Both the position numbers and the translations under genes were made by a program. Under the pieces are notes generated by a model. That model was not told the DNA's origin. It worked only from the letters and a program-made list of their open reading frames with translations, and searched no databases. Source: Iris pallida (taxonomy: Eukaryota; Streptophyta; Magnoliopsida; Asparagales; Iridaceae). Taken from it: a stretch of DNA of 64,000 nt. Shown here one piece after another: positions 1-11,900 of the stretch; within the stretch, counting starts at the first letter, position 1, and every line of letters begins with the position of its first letter. The DNA lies in assembly GCA_029216955.1 (NCBI GenBank), contig JANAVB010003999.1, positions 3,915,999 to 3,979,998 of the forward strand. Reading direction: 5' to 3'.

Positions 1-2436
1 GGTTTAATGTTGATTCACTGATTCCTAACATGAGAATCATTTCTTCCTAACACTGTCACATGATTTTAACTAAACCTGAGAATGAAACTTGGTTTGGACT
101 TTGAAACTGAAATGTTAGGTTGGGATGTGGGGGTTTATGTTTGAGTAGAGGAAATGGATTTTGGTGCTTTAATGGGTATATTTTAACTGTCACACTATTC
201 AGTGCACACACACACACTCATGAACTGTACACACAATATCACACACACACTCAATGTTCCATTCACACACACACAACATCCCCTTCACATTTGGTTCACT
301 GTCAGCCCATAGACTCACACACACAAAACTAAATTTGAACAAACACACTTTTCCTGTCACCCTATATCACCCACAACACACACTTGAGCTCCCTTTCCTC
401 TCTATATATATGTAAGTAGTGTAGAGGTGGATATGTGGACCTTGGCTTAATGTATAATATGAAAGTGATATGTGTGCATGTGTATGCAAGTATAAATAGG
501 TAATGTATAAAGAGGCAAGCAAGTTAGGAAGAATGTAGGTATAAATGTTATATGCATATATCAATGAAGTTGTAGTATATGTAAATATATTGGTAATGAG
601 TTGAATGCATGCCATCACCATTAACCTACACACACACACATCTTGTATATTGCCACCCTTGACACATACACTCTCTATAACCTCATTCTCCCTATACACT
701 ATATATTATATAATGTTAGGCATGTATGTATGCAATGAATGGAGGATAGGTATATATTTATATAGTATCTAAGTTGTTATACATTGTTGTTGTTCACATT
801 GCCTTGTGATTATATTTGTATGCTAGCCTATGGCTCATAGCCTGTGTGTATGGCTTGAATGCCAGTGTAGGAGCGTGGTTGGCATGTATAGCCTAGAAAT
901 TGGGTGTGCTTGCTAGTCTAGGTTTGGTTAGGCCTAGTGAGACTTGACTAGATTAAGATTGACCTAGTTTAACTATTGTAGCTGATTTGGGTTGACCCAG
1001 AGTTGACTTGGACCTAGTTTGACCTAGACAGTTGACCAGGTTTGACTTAGAGTTGACTTTGACCTAGATTGGCCTAGAATTCATGTAGATTGCATCGTAG
1101 ACTTCATTTACCTTATTTTAAATACATTATAACCTGTACTGTTCTATTTAGGACACTGTTACTCCGGTGCAGACATCTGACATTACACTACTCTTTTCAG
1201 AGTATCAGGCGAGTACATTCTCTGATAGTTCTCTCATTCATTTGTCAGTTACTGTATTTCAGTTCTATTTAGTTTTATGTGATTCTCTGTTACCACACGT
1301 ATGGACATTCTGGATTCATGTATGCGACACACTCACCATATTATCTGGCCTCTATTACTGGAATCACTGGAATCATTCCGGAATCTATTTTTGGAATCAT
1401 CATATTTTGGCTGGACACATCTCGATTCTCGTGTCGAATTCTGGATTCATTTGTATTACGGGGCGGGGAAATATTGAGTAAGACATGTAGACATACCCCA
1501 AATCTGGAATCTCCAACTGGAATCTACTGGAAGCATAGCCATCTCTCGCCTGATCAGTGAGAGGTGTGCCTGATTACCCACAGTCATTTATATATTGATC
1601 TCGGTATTTTAAAACACACTATTTGATTAGCTGGACTCACCTGGATTCTTGATCACTACCTAGAATCATCTGGTACTGGATTTATCTTCTATTAGATTCA
1701 TCTCGTACTGGATTTATAGTAGTTTACACTTGTTTTACATTTACTGCCTGGACTCATTATGTTACTTTAGTTCAGCTAGATTTATTTTACAGTCTTCATT
1801 GCCATCATTCTTCTCTTGTTTAGTTACTCACTTTCCTTGTATCTTATCTGTTCTCTATACCATCACCTGTATATAAACTGCCATATTCATCAATAAAACT
1901 GTCTATAACTGCTTTATAGTTCCCTGTCATTTACTTGGGTTTTCTTGATGAGTTGTACTCGTTCCTGTCCTGACTGGACCTGTTGAAAATTTTATAGATG
2001 ATTGCCCTGGGGACACATGCCCTACATATTACTGAGAAGATGGCTTAGCTACCTTTGGCCCCGACACTCAAGAGTGATTGTGAGATTTAGCTAGTTGTTG
2101 TTTAGCTTTATGTTTAGAACTGGAGTTGTATATATATATAAGTTGAGATTGTAGTTGAAATTGTTTTAGATTATATTTTTAGTTGTTGGATTTTATTTCT
2201 GTTATTTAGCCTTTAGTTATATCTTCTGTGATATCTTATCGTTCTTAGACTGTGATTGAGATTCATTATATCTATACTTGTCCTCCGTTCGGAGTTGAGG
2301 TTTGACAAGTACATTATATAATTGTGTGAGTTGTCGATTAGATAGTAACCTAGGACAGCGTTCTACCGCCGACACTGCGGCGTAGGCTGGGCGTTGTTAC
2401 GTGCTCGTACCCTCACAGTGGGTACGGATCGTGACA
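1..2436 (+). repeat. Element A, 5' LTR (3' part; start lies outside the window)
   Basis: Bases 1-581 repeat at 6718-7301 and 963-2436 repeat at 15640-17063, with scattered substitutions, so this is the left LTR of the element whose right LTR starts at 4191. It ends in TGACA at 2436. About 2,527 bp of this LTR lie before the window. It holds CA-rich microsatellite stretches (about 200-340), a TATA and polyadenylation pair near 1870-1897, and no coding sequence I believe. The segment 582-962 is present here but missing from the right LTR. Confidence 0.9.
1870..1897 (+). promoter_or_regulatory. Element A LTR core promoter and polyadenylation signal
   Basis: TATATAAA at 1870-1877 is followed 15 bp later by AATAAA at 1892-1897; the same pair occurs in the right LTR at 16547-16554 and 16569-16574. 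This would place the U3/R boundary near 1900, giving a U3 of over 4 kb and a U5 of about 540 bp. The position is inferred from the motifs only. Confidence 0.5.
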
Positions 2437-2705
2437 CATTTTTAGTGGTGGCCCATGCAGGTCGAGAGTCGCATTAGTGCGATATCGTGGTAGTACGGCG
2501 ACTTAGTTGTACTGCCGCGAGCCTGCGATAGGATTGAGAGATAGGCTTTAACGGAGAGGCGCTCAATCACAGTTAGGAAAAATTCTGCTTTAATTCATGC
2601 CATCTACATATCTTACTGATTGTCTTCTTTGAGATAAACTGTCCTCCTTTGATTTTATCGATTCCTGCTCAGTATTGACTTCCTTTTCGATCTGTCTTCA
2701 GGATA

Positions 2706-4052
2706 GTGGAGACACGATCACATCGCTCTGGTACAGTAGCCGCTGTAGAGGGGTCTGCCACCTCTCACCTTCAGCAGCCAGCTCCTGGTACCGCAGCCCC
2801 AGTCCTGGCAGCTGGGGTGGGTGTTTCAGCAGCCTTCGGAGGAGCACCTCTATCAGCTGGGAGGCAGAGTCCGGTGCTTCCCGAGATCCTTCCACCGCAG
2901 CAGCCTCCACCTGCGGGGATGGTAGATGCTGCTCATCTATTCTCTTTCGTGGAGAGGATTCTGGCGTCTCATTAGCAGCAGCAGCAGCGGCAGACTGCCG
3001 ATTATCGTCAGGGGATTGACCAGGCCCACCAGTTGGTTCGTACTACAGTAGAGATGGTGACTGCTCAGGGGAAGCAGCAGCAGCCTCGTCGGAATGAGAA
3101 GTATATACAGGACTTCCAGAAGATGCATCCCAGAGAGTTCCTGGGCACAGAGGGCATTCATTATACAGACGACTGGATAGAGCATATCGAGGAGATATTC
3201 AGGCTGGCAGAGATACCAGGTCGACTCCATATCGAGGCGACGGGCAGTCAGATGCAGGACTTAGCCCGTGCATGGTACCAGACAGATCCCAGGGTGGGAG
3301 TTGAGGGTCAGACTTGGGCCCAGTTCAAGGAACTGTTTAAGGAGCAGTTCTTTCCTGATGTGGCCTTGGGAGGCATAGAGGCACAGTTTGAGGGTCTGGT
3401 TCAGGGAAACCAGACAGTAGCTGAGTACGCTGGGGAGTTTTGTCGATTGGCCCGGTTCATAGATGACTTGACTAAGAAGACGAAGGCGAGGAAGTTCCGC
3501 TGAGGTTTGATTAGGGAGGTTCGGTCGCTGACTAAGAGCGACCGGAACGCTACCTTTGCGGAGATATTTTCTGGGGAGATGGCAGCGGAGGACGACCTAC
3601 GGTTGAAGTTGAAGAAAGGTCGTAATTTCCAGAGTGGTAGCAGCAGCGGAGGCCAGGCCAAGAGGCCTCATGTTCAGATTCAGCAGACACGAGCACCAGT
3701 GATGGTTCAGCAGGTGCAGCATCAGTATCGGGGTCAGGACCCGAAGGCGATCTGTTGTTCCTACTGCAGGAAGTTGGGACACACCAGGGAGCAGTGTAGG
3801 AAGAGGCTGAAGGTTTACTATTCCTGTGGGTCTGAAGCCCACCAGAAGATAGACTGTCCCTTTGTACCTCCTTTTGAGGGAGCTAGGCCACCTGTAGCTC
3901 AGCACCAGAGGGGTGGAGCTTTTACGATGGCGGTCGAGGAGACCGATGTTGCAGGTGATGGGTTAGCAGGTTTGTCCTTCTCATTCTTCTTCCCCACTTT
4001 CCTGTGTGATTCCATTAGTACTTGCCAGGATATTGTTTTGATTGCTAGATAG
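2706..4052 (+). pseudogene. gag: Element A gag-like gene (no pol), decayed
   Basis: One reading frame runs from about 2706 to 4052, broken by in-frame stops TAG at 2973-2975 and TGA at 3501-3503. Between them lies a chromovirus-type capsid segment (GTEGIHYTDDWIEHIEEIF, then AWYQTDPR and FKEQFFPD). After the second stop comes a zinc knuckle at about 3750-3795, with C-x2-C-x4-H-x4-C intact. A second knuckle has lost its first Cys to Tyr. No clear ATG opens the frame (GTG at 2706), so the start is uncertain. After the knuckles the frame degenerates and ends; protease, reverse transcriptase, RNase H and integrase are all absent, and only about 140 bp separate it from the polypurine tract. I read it as a non-autonomous, gag-only element depending on a related chromovirus. 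Confidence 0.8.
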
Positions 4053-4154
4053 TGTAGCTACCCCGTTTGAGACTGTGAAATCACAACCAGTAGGATTGTG
4101 TTGCTTCGACCTTGATTACTGGGGGTTTGACCTAGTAGGAATACGATCATTTTA

Positions 4155-4190
4155 ATTTCGAGGACGAAATTTTTCTAAGGTGGGTAGGAT
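4155..4190 (+). other. Element A polypurine tract region
   Basis: A motif of the form TTTCGAGGACGAAATTTTT followed by AAGGTGGGTAGGAT sits immediately before the LTR start TGTAACACCC at 4191. The same TTTCGAGGACGAAA block precedes the LTRs of elements B and G here, so it is a shared chromovirus 3' end. Confidence 0.8.
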
Positions 4191-7100
4191 TGTAACACCC
4201 AGTTTTCCAGATGAGGGTAATTTTGAAATTTTGTAATTATAATTATTAATTATTTATATTTGATTCACATTATGATTTTTAGTGATTTTTAATAATTTTT
4301 AAACTATTTAAAGACTGGTTTAAGTCATGACTTGTGATTTTGATGTGCTGCTAGTAAAACCTGAGAGACTGCATGACCTAGAGCCTAACCATGTCATTAG
4401 GATGATTAATTATCATTTTTAGCCTAAGGGTAATTTGGTCATTTTGACTTATTTGAATTATTTGGTGAATTGGTGAATTCTAGTTTGACTTTGACTTGTT
4501 GAGACCTAGTGAACTAGCCTAGAAGCTAACCCTAGCCATGGTGACCCTAGTCTAACTTGAGTTAACCTATTTTAGTCATTAGAGAATAGATTTAGAATGA
4601 GGGGATTTGGTTTAGTGAATTTAAGTCATGGCTTGTGATTTCATGAAATGACTTATGGCTTAATTTTTTAATTGATCATAACTTAAGCCCATGGGCCATT
4701 TAGTGAAACCTAACCCTAATTATTGAACCTATGAATAGCCATATAGGGATCCCCACCCTATTTAAACACTTGTTCATTAGGGCTTGCCTCTTTTTATCAT
4801 TCCAACACTTGAAGAAAAGAAAGGTAAGTTTTTCCCTTCCAAAACTTCTCATTTTATTCATTTGATCTCCTTTTTCATTCTAGTCTTTTGTATTGGGTTC
4901 TAAATTGAGTTTATGGACTGTTGGTGGAGAGATATTTCAGTTTGGGATCAATTTGGAGCACTTGGCCATCAAGAAGGACACCCCCTATTTGGAGCTTTTC
5001 CATACAATTTGCACCTATAGGTAAAACCCTTTAAATTGATTTAAATTTCAGTTTTCTTTGCATGTAGGGCTAGATCTAGGAGTCCCCTAGGTGTCCCTGA
5101 AATTTGGGTGAATTTCGTGTCCGTTTGGTGTCCGTATCGGACACGTGTCATAGTGTAAGTTAGGTGTTCGACGAAATGCTTCAATGGATTGAATGTTAAT
5201 GTTTTTTAAAATAAATTATATATTTGGATAGCTCTTAATATGTAGATTATATATGTATATGTCTGAGCACGAATCGGGTTGGTTTTCGTATCCAAAATGG
5301 ACACGCAACTCGTGTACGACACTGCGCACAGGCCCGTACGGCTGTCCTGCTGTTCGAGTGCCTTTGCGGACACGACACGACCCGTGACACCACGAAAATT
5401 TGTGGGGACGTGCGGGCACCCACTGACATCACCCACACTAAATTTCACGAACTCTCGTTCACTATGCGCGAAGTAATCGCGTTCGCACGGGTCACGCACT
5501 GTCACTGCACGCACGGAAATTGCTCACTGATACGGCCTCGTATCGGTACGTAGACACCACGTGGACACGGAACAGGCACTTGGACACGTCCCCCTAGTCT
5601 AGGTGAACACGTGTGCACGGCCATGTGTCTCCACATGGCCTGTGTCGTGAGTTGGACACATGTGCACGCGTGCACGAGGACTGAATTTTCTATTTTCAGA
5701 CACAGTTTCGATTTGGGTTTTGGACACCTCATGTCCTATTTCCTGGATACGAACGCATCCCTCATGACACGTGTGACATGTATTAACCTCTGCACACATC
5801 AATTGATGATCGTTTGGGTTTTCGATTTCAAATGGGTTAAATTTTGTCGAGTTTCCCATTCTCTGATACACAGTTCATGTTATTTCAATTTCTGAATTTA
5901 AAATGTGTTATCAACCATTTTTCATGTTCTAAATTGTCATATTAACCCATTACATGTGTATTAGGTTGCCTTAATCTTGGTTATTGATAAGTTTTAGGTT
6001 TTGGGTTTTCAAAAAGATTTTTAATGGTTGAACTGTCCTATTTTTCTGATACACACTGGTGTGTGGTTCACTGTTTTCGAAAATGGGTTTCAAAAATATG
6101 TTCAATCGAATCCTAAGTTTTAATGGGTCTTTATATTCACCTGAGATCAGTTGTCTTCGAAATTGGTTTTCATGGATTGTATTGGTTTTTCGAATGTAAG
6201 ATTCGAATGTGGGTTGGGGATGTCCAATGGACTGGACTGATACACACAGTCCAGGAAAAATCCTGAACTTCCATTCCTATTTGTAAACTGATTTTAAATG
6301 ATATTTTAAATCACTAAATTGGTTCCCACATGTGTACTAGACTTATACAAGGATTGTTTACTGATTTGTGTGGGTTTTTGGAGTTCAAATTAGGTTTTGG
6401 TTGCTTATTGAAACTGTCAAGTGGACTGATACACAGTTCATCTTTTGAATTCCTGAATTTAAACCTTGTTCAAACTATTGGTTATGTTTTGATCACCACT
6501 TCCCATTTGATGTCCAGTTCCCTAGATATGGTTCCAACCTCTCATTCAGAGATCAATTTTTGGGAATCATGTTGAGATAATGTTGATTGATATATAGTGA
6601 TTCACTATTACTTTTAAACTGAAATTTTACCTATGTTTAAAACCTGTGATTAGTGAGGTGGGGTTGCTTCTCAGTTATTTTGTTCTTTTTATATTCTTTT
6701 GGTTATGAGTTGGTTGAGGTTTAATGTTGATTCACTGATTCCTAACATGAGAATCATTTCTTCCTAACACTGTCACATGATTTTAACTAAACCTGAGAAT
6801 GAAACTTGGTTTGGACTTTGAAACTGAAATGTTAGGTTGGGATGTGGGGGTTTATGTTTGAGTAGAGGAAATAGGTTTTGGTGCTTTAATGGGTATATTT
6901 TAACTGTCACACTATTCAGTGTACACACACACACTCATGAACTGTACACACAATATCACACACACACTCAATGTTCCATTCACACACACACACAACATCC
7001 CCTTCACATTTGGTTCACTGTCAGCCCATAGACTCACACACACAAAACTGAATTTGAACAAACACACTTTTTCTGTCACCCTATATCACCCACAACACAC

Positions 7101-7301
7101 ACTTGAGCTCCCTTTCCTCTCTATATATATGTAAGTAGTGTAGAGGTGGATATGTGGACCTTGGCTTAATGTATAATGTGAAAGTGATATGTGTGCATGT
7201 GTATGCAAGTATAAATAGGTAATGTATAAAGAGGCAAGCAAGTTAGGAAGAATGTAGGTATAAATGTTATATGCATATATCAATGAAGTTGTAGTATATG
7301 T
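4191..7301 (+). repeat. Element A, 3' LTR, left part (split by element B)
   Basis: Begins TGTAACACCC directly after the polypurine tract. From 6718 it matches bases 1-581 of the window. It is interrupted at 7301/7302 by the LTR of element B and resumes at 15640. Contains a TATA-like CTATTTAAA near 4760 with a downstream AGGTAAGT that could be a splice donor, and a cluster of ACGTG boxes at 5140-5780. ORFs in this stretch look like chance. Confidence 0.9.
5143..5773. promoter_or_regulatory. Cluster of ACGTG-type boxes in the U3 of element A
   Basis: ACACGTGTC-type or CACGTGG-type boxes occur near 5141-5149, 5558-5564, 5607-5614 and 5765-5773, among many further GGACAC or ACACG words. CACGTG and ACGTGTC are the known G-box and ABRE cores bound by plant bZIP and bHLH factors. 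Function here is inferred. Confidence 0.4.
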
Positions 7302-8852
7302 TGTAGTGCCCCGTCCCTACATCGTGCCCCGTACTCTGTCCACGGGGTGCGCGAGAAAGGAACACTGTCGCTATCGATTCGGCCGGGACCGATAGGTCGG
7401 GATCGACCGAGTCGATCGAACGGGAACGGTTGAATTAAGACCCATTCCTCGTTATGGAATGTCTTCTTCAGAACCAAGTCCCATATTCAGCGGGTTGCGC
7501 CTCGAGGATTGACTCTGCGGCTGAGTCGGGAGAGACCTCCCGTTGCTCTACTTTTCACGCCGCTTGCGTTGGTTTTGGCTTTGTTTCTGAATGCGTTTTC
7601 GTGAATGTTTTCGATGGTTTTCATGACTCGCATTTCTTATCGAACTCCTTGAATAATGCAGTGTTCTAATCGGTTGCTTGTGCGATTTCAGGTAATCGCG
7701 TAGGCGACGTCTAGCGCGTCCAACAAGTTCGCTCGCCCAGGGTAAACTCAAGGTGAGTGGCTGACCCTTCTCTTCTCGACCCCCTTCTTAGGCAAAATCG
7801 ATAGTGTTGTTGCGAGAGAAAAGATAAATGCATGGGCACGGACACGAATGAATGAACAAGTTTCAAAGAAAATGTAGGCTATGTCTTAATAACAAAAATC
7901 ATGTCTTTGCACGGTCATGGACAACTTGTCGACAAGGTGAACGTTTCCCCGCACGGCAAGCCCGAGGCCACGGGACCGGTGCGGGCATTGGGAAACAAAA
8001 GAATTAGGCGAGGACTTGCAGCGGGGCTAGCTACCCACGCTGAAAGGACCCCGTCTAACAAAAGCAAAGAGGAGTCCATAATGGCTCTGGGAGTCAGTGA
8101 CCAACACACGAAATAATGCACTTGGTATGAAAAATGATAACAATTGAAAGGGAAGAACATGGTAAGTTTCATAAGGCGTGACGCGGTCCGCCGGGGTAAG
8201 TTTCAACATAAAAGTTCACTATGCTTGTCATTACTTGTTTGTAATCCATTAGGATGGTTAGAAACATTCATACTCTAATGTCATATAAACTCTTCAACCA
8301 AATGAGAGCTTGGAATTTAAATAGCCACGCACCAGTACAAAGTGTAATGTACTGATCCTCGCTCTCCACGCAGGTACCCCGAACTACGAAGGGCGTGCCA
8401 ACTAAAGCTCAAGGCGGCGTGCATTCTTTTGAAGCCTCGTCCGTGTGAAGGCTTATTTTTCTGGATTTCCTTTTGAAGAAGACCCGCACATCAGTCCAAA
8501 GAAAAATGACGACTCGACTTCCCGCCATAGCAGGTGGAAATATGTATTGGTTTTTGCTTGTATAAAAGGGTGTAATGTATGGAACGTCTATCTCATCGGC
8601 GTTCATTTTGTAAGTCGAAGTCATGTTGTAGCCCGCGCGGCAATGATTGTAAAAAGAAGTCTATGTAAAGTTCATATTATCAATAAAAAGTCTATTTCCA
8701 TTTCAAATGTGTTATTCAATTTCTCTGCATACTCTAAATTGATGTTGTGTTTCGGATAACCTTATAACTATGCCTTGTGCGAACGCAACTTAGGTTCGTA
8801 CGGCATCACGCCCGGGGGACGACTATCGATTCGACGGAATCGGGGCATGACA
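7302..8852 (+). repeat. Element B, 5' LTR
   Basis: Begins TGTAGTGCCCCG and ends CATGACA; matches 13731-15272 along its whole length with a few substitutions and small indels. Core promoter TATAAAAG at 8561-8568 and AATAAA at 8682-8687. Contains the 12-bp palindrome CTTGTCGACAAG at 7925-7936. Inserted in the 3' LTR of element A. Confidence 0.95.
8561..8568 (+). promoter_or_regulatory. Element B LTR TATA box
   Basis: TATAAAAG, about 290 bp before the LTR end, followed by AATAAA at 8682-8687. The right LTR has the same TATA box at 14981-14988, but its polyadenylation signal has become AATGAA. Confidence 0.6.
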
Positions 8853-8855
8853 TAA

Positions 8856-8867
8856 TGGTATCAGAGC
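8856..8867 (+). other. Element B primer-binding site (initiator tRNA-Met type)
   Basis: TGGTATCAGAGC three bases after the LTR end, the standard plant initiator-tRNA-Met primer-binding site. It recurs at 15276-15287 after the second LTR. Confidence 0.9.
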
Positions 8868-8971
8868 ACGGCTTTACATCCTTTGGCCTCGCGTCTAGAG
8901 TTTCAAACCATTGACCACGCAACGATAAGATAAGTTGTACCATACAATAAGTCCGTAATAATTTGAGACTG

Positions 8972-11900
8972 ATGCGTTGCCTTCGTATCGCAGAAGTGGC
9001 GGAACCCACGGCCGAGCAAGAACAGAGCGCTTCCAGCGGCTCTAGTAGTTCGCATCGTCCACAGGCCGGACCTTCTAACGATACCATCGAAAGGATGCTG
9101 CGCATGATGGAGGCACAGCGGAACCAGTTCGAGAACCGACATCAACGAGTAGAGGAACGACAGGCCCAGTTCGAAGCTCGCTTCGATGCGCACATCAAAC
9201 TTCAACAAAAGCAGATGGATACCCTGCAGCAGATCGTCCAGACGTTTGCGGCCAACGGAAATTCTGCGACGGCACCTACCGTCACCGTACCTACTACCAT
9301 CGTGCCGGCGATTCCACCCATTGAAGTCGACACTACGGAGCCCGAGCTTCAACCAACGGCACCAAAGAAGTACAACTTTGAAGTGTCAGAATTCAAGAAG
9401 GCTTGTCGCACCTCTTTCAGCGGCACCGAGGGTCCTTCCATTGCGATCGACTGGCTGGAAGAACTAGAAGACCACTTCGAGCTTCTCGGCATCGAAGATT
9501 CAAAGCAAGTCGCCTGTGCACAACTTCAACTACGGTTGAACGCGCACGACTGGTGGGCCGTGCGCAAGCGAGCGATTCGACCGGACAACACTACCGCGCC
9601 GATCTCTTGGGCCACGTTCCGTAAGGCCTTCGAACTCGAGTACCTTCCGTCTGCCGTTCGCCAAGCAAAGGAAAACGAATTCATGTCATTGAAGCAGGGG
9701 AACAGGATCGTGCAGCAGTACGCCGCAAAGTTCAACAAATTGTCCAAGTTCGCTGGTGCGTTTCTGCCTACTGAAGAGTGCCGCGTGCGACGGTTCGAAG
9801 TGGGACTGCGACAATCTATTGGTGCGCATGTAGGCGTCCCGGAGTACAAGACCACGGGCGAGGCTCTGAATCACGCTCTCCGTCTTGAGAGCCTGCATCC
9901 TTCCAGTGCTGACGACGTTGTGCGCCACTCCAATCACAAACGTCCTAGCCATACGGGAGGCAACAACGACGCGTCAAAGCGTCCAAACAACGGCGGCTAC
10001 CAGGTTCAGAAAACGATGCCTCGATGCACCAGATGTGGGCGAGTGGGACACCGTGAGGACTATTGTTTCTTCTGCAATCTTGAATGTTACACTTGCGGAC
10101 AGATTGGTCACCGGGCTCAGAATTGTCCAAGCCTTCGTCAGACTCGCAACGCCCCTCCCCAACAGTACCGACAGGAGAATCGAGTGCAGGCGCCTCGACC
10201 TGCTCCGTCTGCCCTACCAAACCATCAAGACAGGCGTCCGAATGCACAAGGACGCGTCTACGCCTTGACTCGAGATGAAGCGCTTGCCTCAGACATGGCC
10301 GTGACAGGTATACTTAGTTTTAATAATGTGCCTGCTCGCGTACTATTTGATTCAGGTGCTTCGCATAGTTTTATAGCGGCGGACTTTGTCGCCGAGCACA
10401 AATTTCCTTTAGTATCATTAGACCTCGACCTTAGCATGAGCACACCTTCGGGCACACCAATACTCACTAATTCGACCTGCACCGACGGGATTATCTGTAT
10501 TGGCGGTCAAAAGATCGGTCTGGACGTGATGGTCCTAGACATGAATGACTTCGATATCATTCTGGGGATGGATTGGCTCGGGCCGTGCAACGCAACCATA
10601 GACTGTGCCAGGAAGACAGTCACTTTTCGCATACCAGGAGTGCCTGAATTCTGCTTTTCGTGTGGTGAGGCGTCGTCGACCTGCATGTTGATCTCGACAA
10701 TCTCTGCTCGGAGGATGCTGCATTCTGGGTGCGAAGGCTACTTGGCGTCCGTCCGAGACATGCGACAGGAGGGTGCAAACGTAGGTCAGACCGACGTTGT
10801 GGCAGAATTCCCCGATGTGTTCCCGGACGAGCTACCTGGCATGCCTCCCGACCGAGAGATCGAGTTCAGCATCGATACATTCTCCGATACTCGACCGATT
10901 TCAAAGGCCCCGTACAGGATGGCCCCCGCCGAGCTGAAGGAGCTCAAGACCCAGTTACAAGAATTACTCGACAGGGGATTTATTCGGCCTAGTGTTTCAC
11001 CGTGGGGAGCGCCCGTATTGTTCGTGAAGAAAAAGGATGGGTCCATGCGTCTGTACGTCGATTACCGAGAGCTGAACAAGGCCACCATCCGGAACAAGTA
11101 TCCTTTGCCCCGCATAGACGACTTATTCGATCAACTGCAAGGCGCCTCGGTATTTTCGAAGATTGATCTCCGCTCGGGCTATTATCAGCTCAAGATCAAG
11201 TCGGACGACGTGCAAAAGTCAGCCTTTCGCACTCGGTACGGCCACTACGAGTTCCTGGTGATGCCATTCGGCCTGACAAACGCCCCTGCCGCCTTCATGG
11301 ACCTAATGAATCGGGTGTTTCGACCCTTCCTTGATAAATTTGTGGTAGTCTTTATTGACGATATTCTCATCTACTCGAAAGACAGGGCGCAGCATGCAGA
11401 ACATCTGCGGACCGTGCTCCAGACACTTCGAGAGAACCAGCTATATGCGAAGCAGAGTAAGTGCAAATTTTGGCTCAGCAGCGTATCCTTTCTTGGTCAC
11501 ATTATTTCGTCCGAAGGCATTGCAGTCGACCCGAAGAAAGTGGAAGCCGTTGCTGATTGGAAGAGGCCTGCGTCTGCTAGCGAGATTAGAAGCTTTCTTG
11601 GTTTGGCAGGATACTATCGACGCTTCGTGAAAGACTTCGCGAAGATTGCATCGCCACTGACTCGCCTCACTCAAAAGGGAGTCGTGTATGAGTGGTCGGA
11701 TGACTGTGAAGCTTCATTCCAGGAGCTAAAACAGCGGCTGATTTCGGCACCCATACTCGCACTTCCGGATGGACCAGAGGGTTTTCAGATATTCAGCGAT
11801 GCTTCAGGCCAGGGCTTGGGATGTGTGCTCATGCAGCGGAACAAGGTAATATCATTCGCCTCCAGACAATTGAAGCCGCACGAGAAGAACTATCCTACGC

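Noticed and set aside
120..332. ORF with His/Thr repeats, also at 6837-7031
   Set aside because: It is a translated CA microsatellite within an LTR.
5206..5895. Several overlapping ORFs on both strands in the element A LTR
   Set aside because: They arise from GGACACG-type repeats, lack any known domain, and lie in LTR DNA.
8856..8867. tRNA gene fragments
   Set aside because: TGGTATCAGAGC and TGGCGACTCTGCTGG are primer-binding sites; no cloverleaf is present around them.
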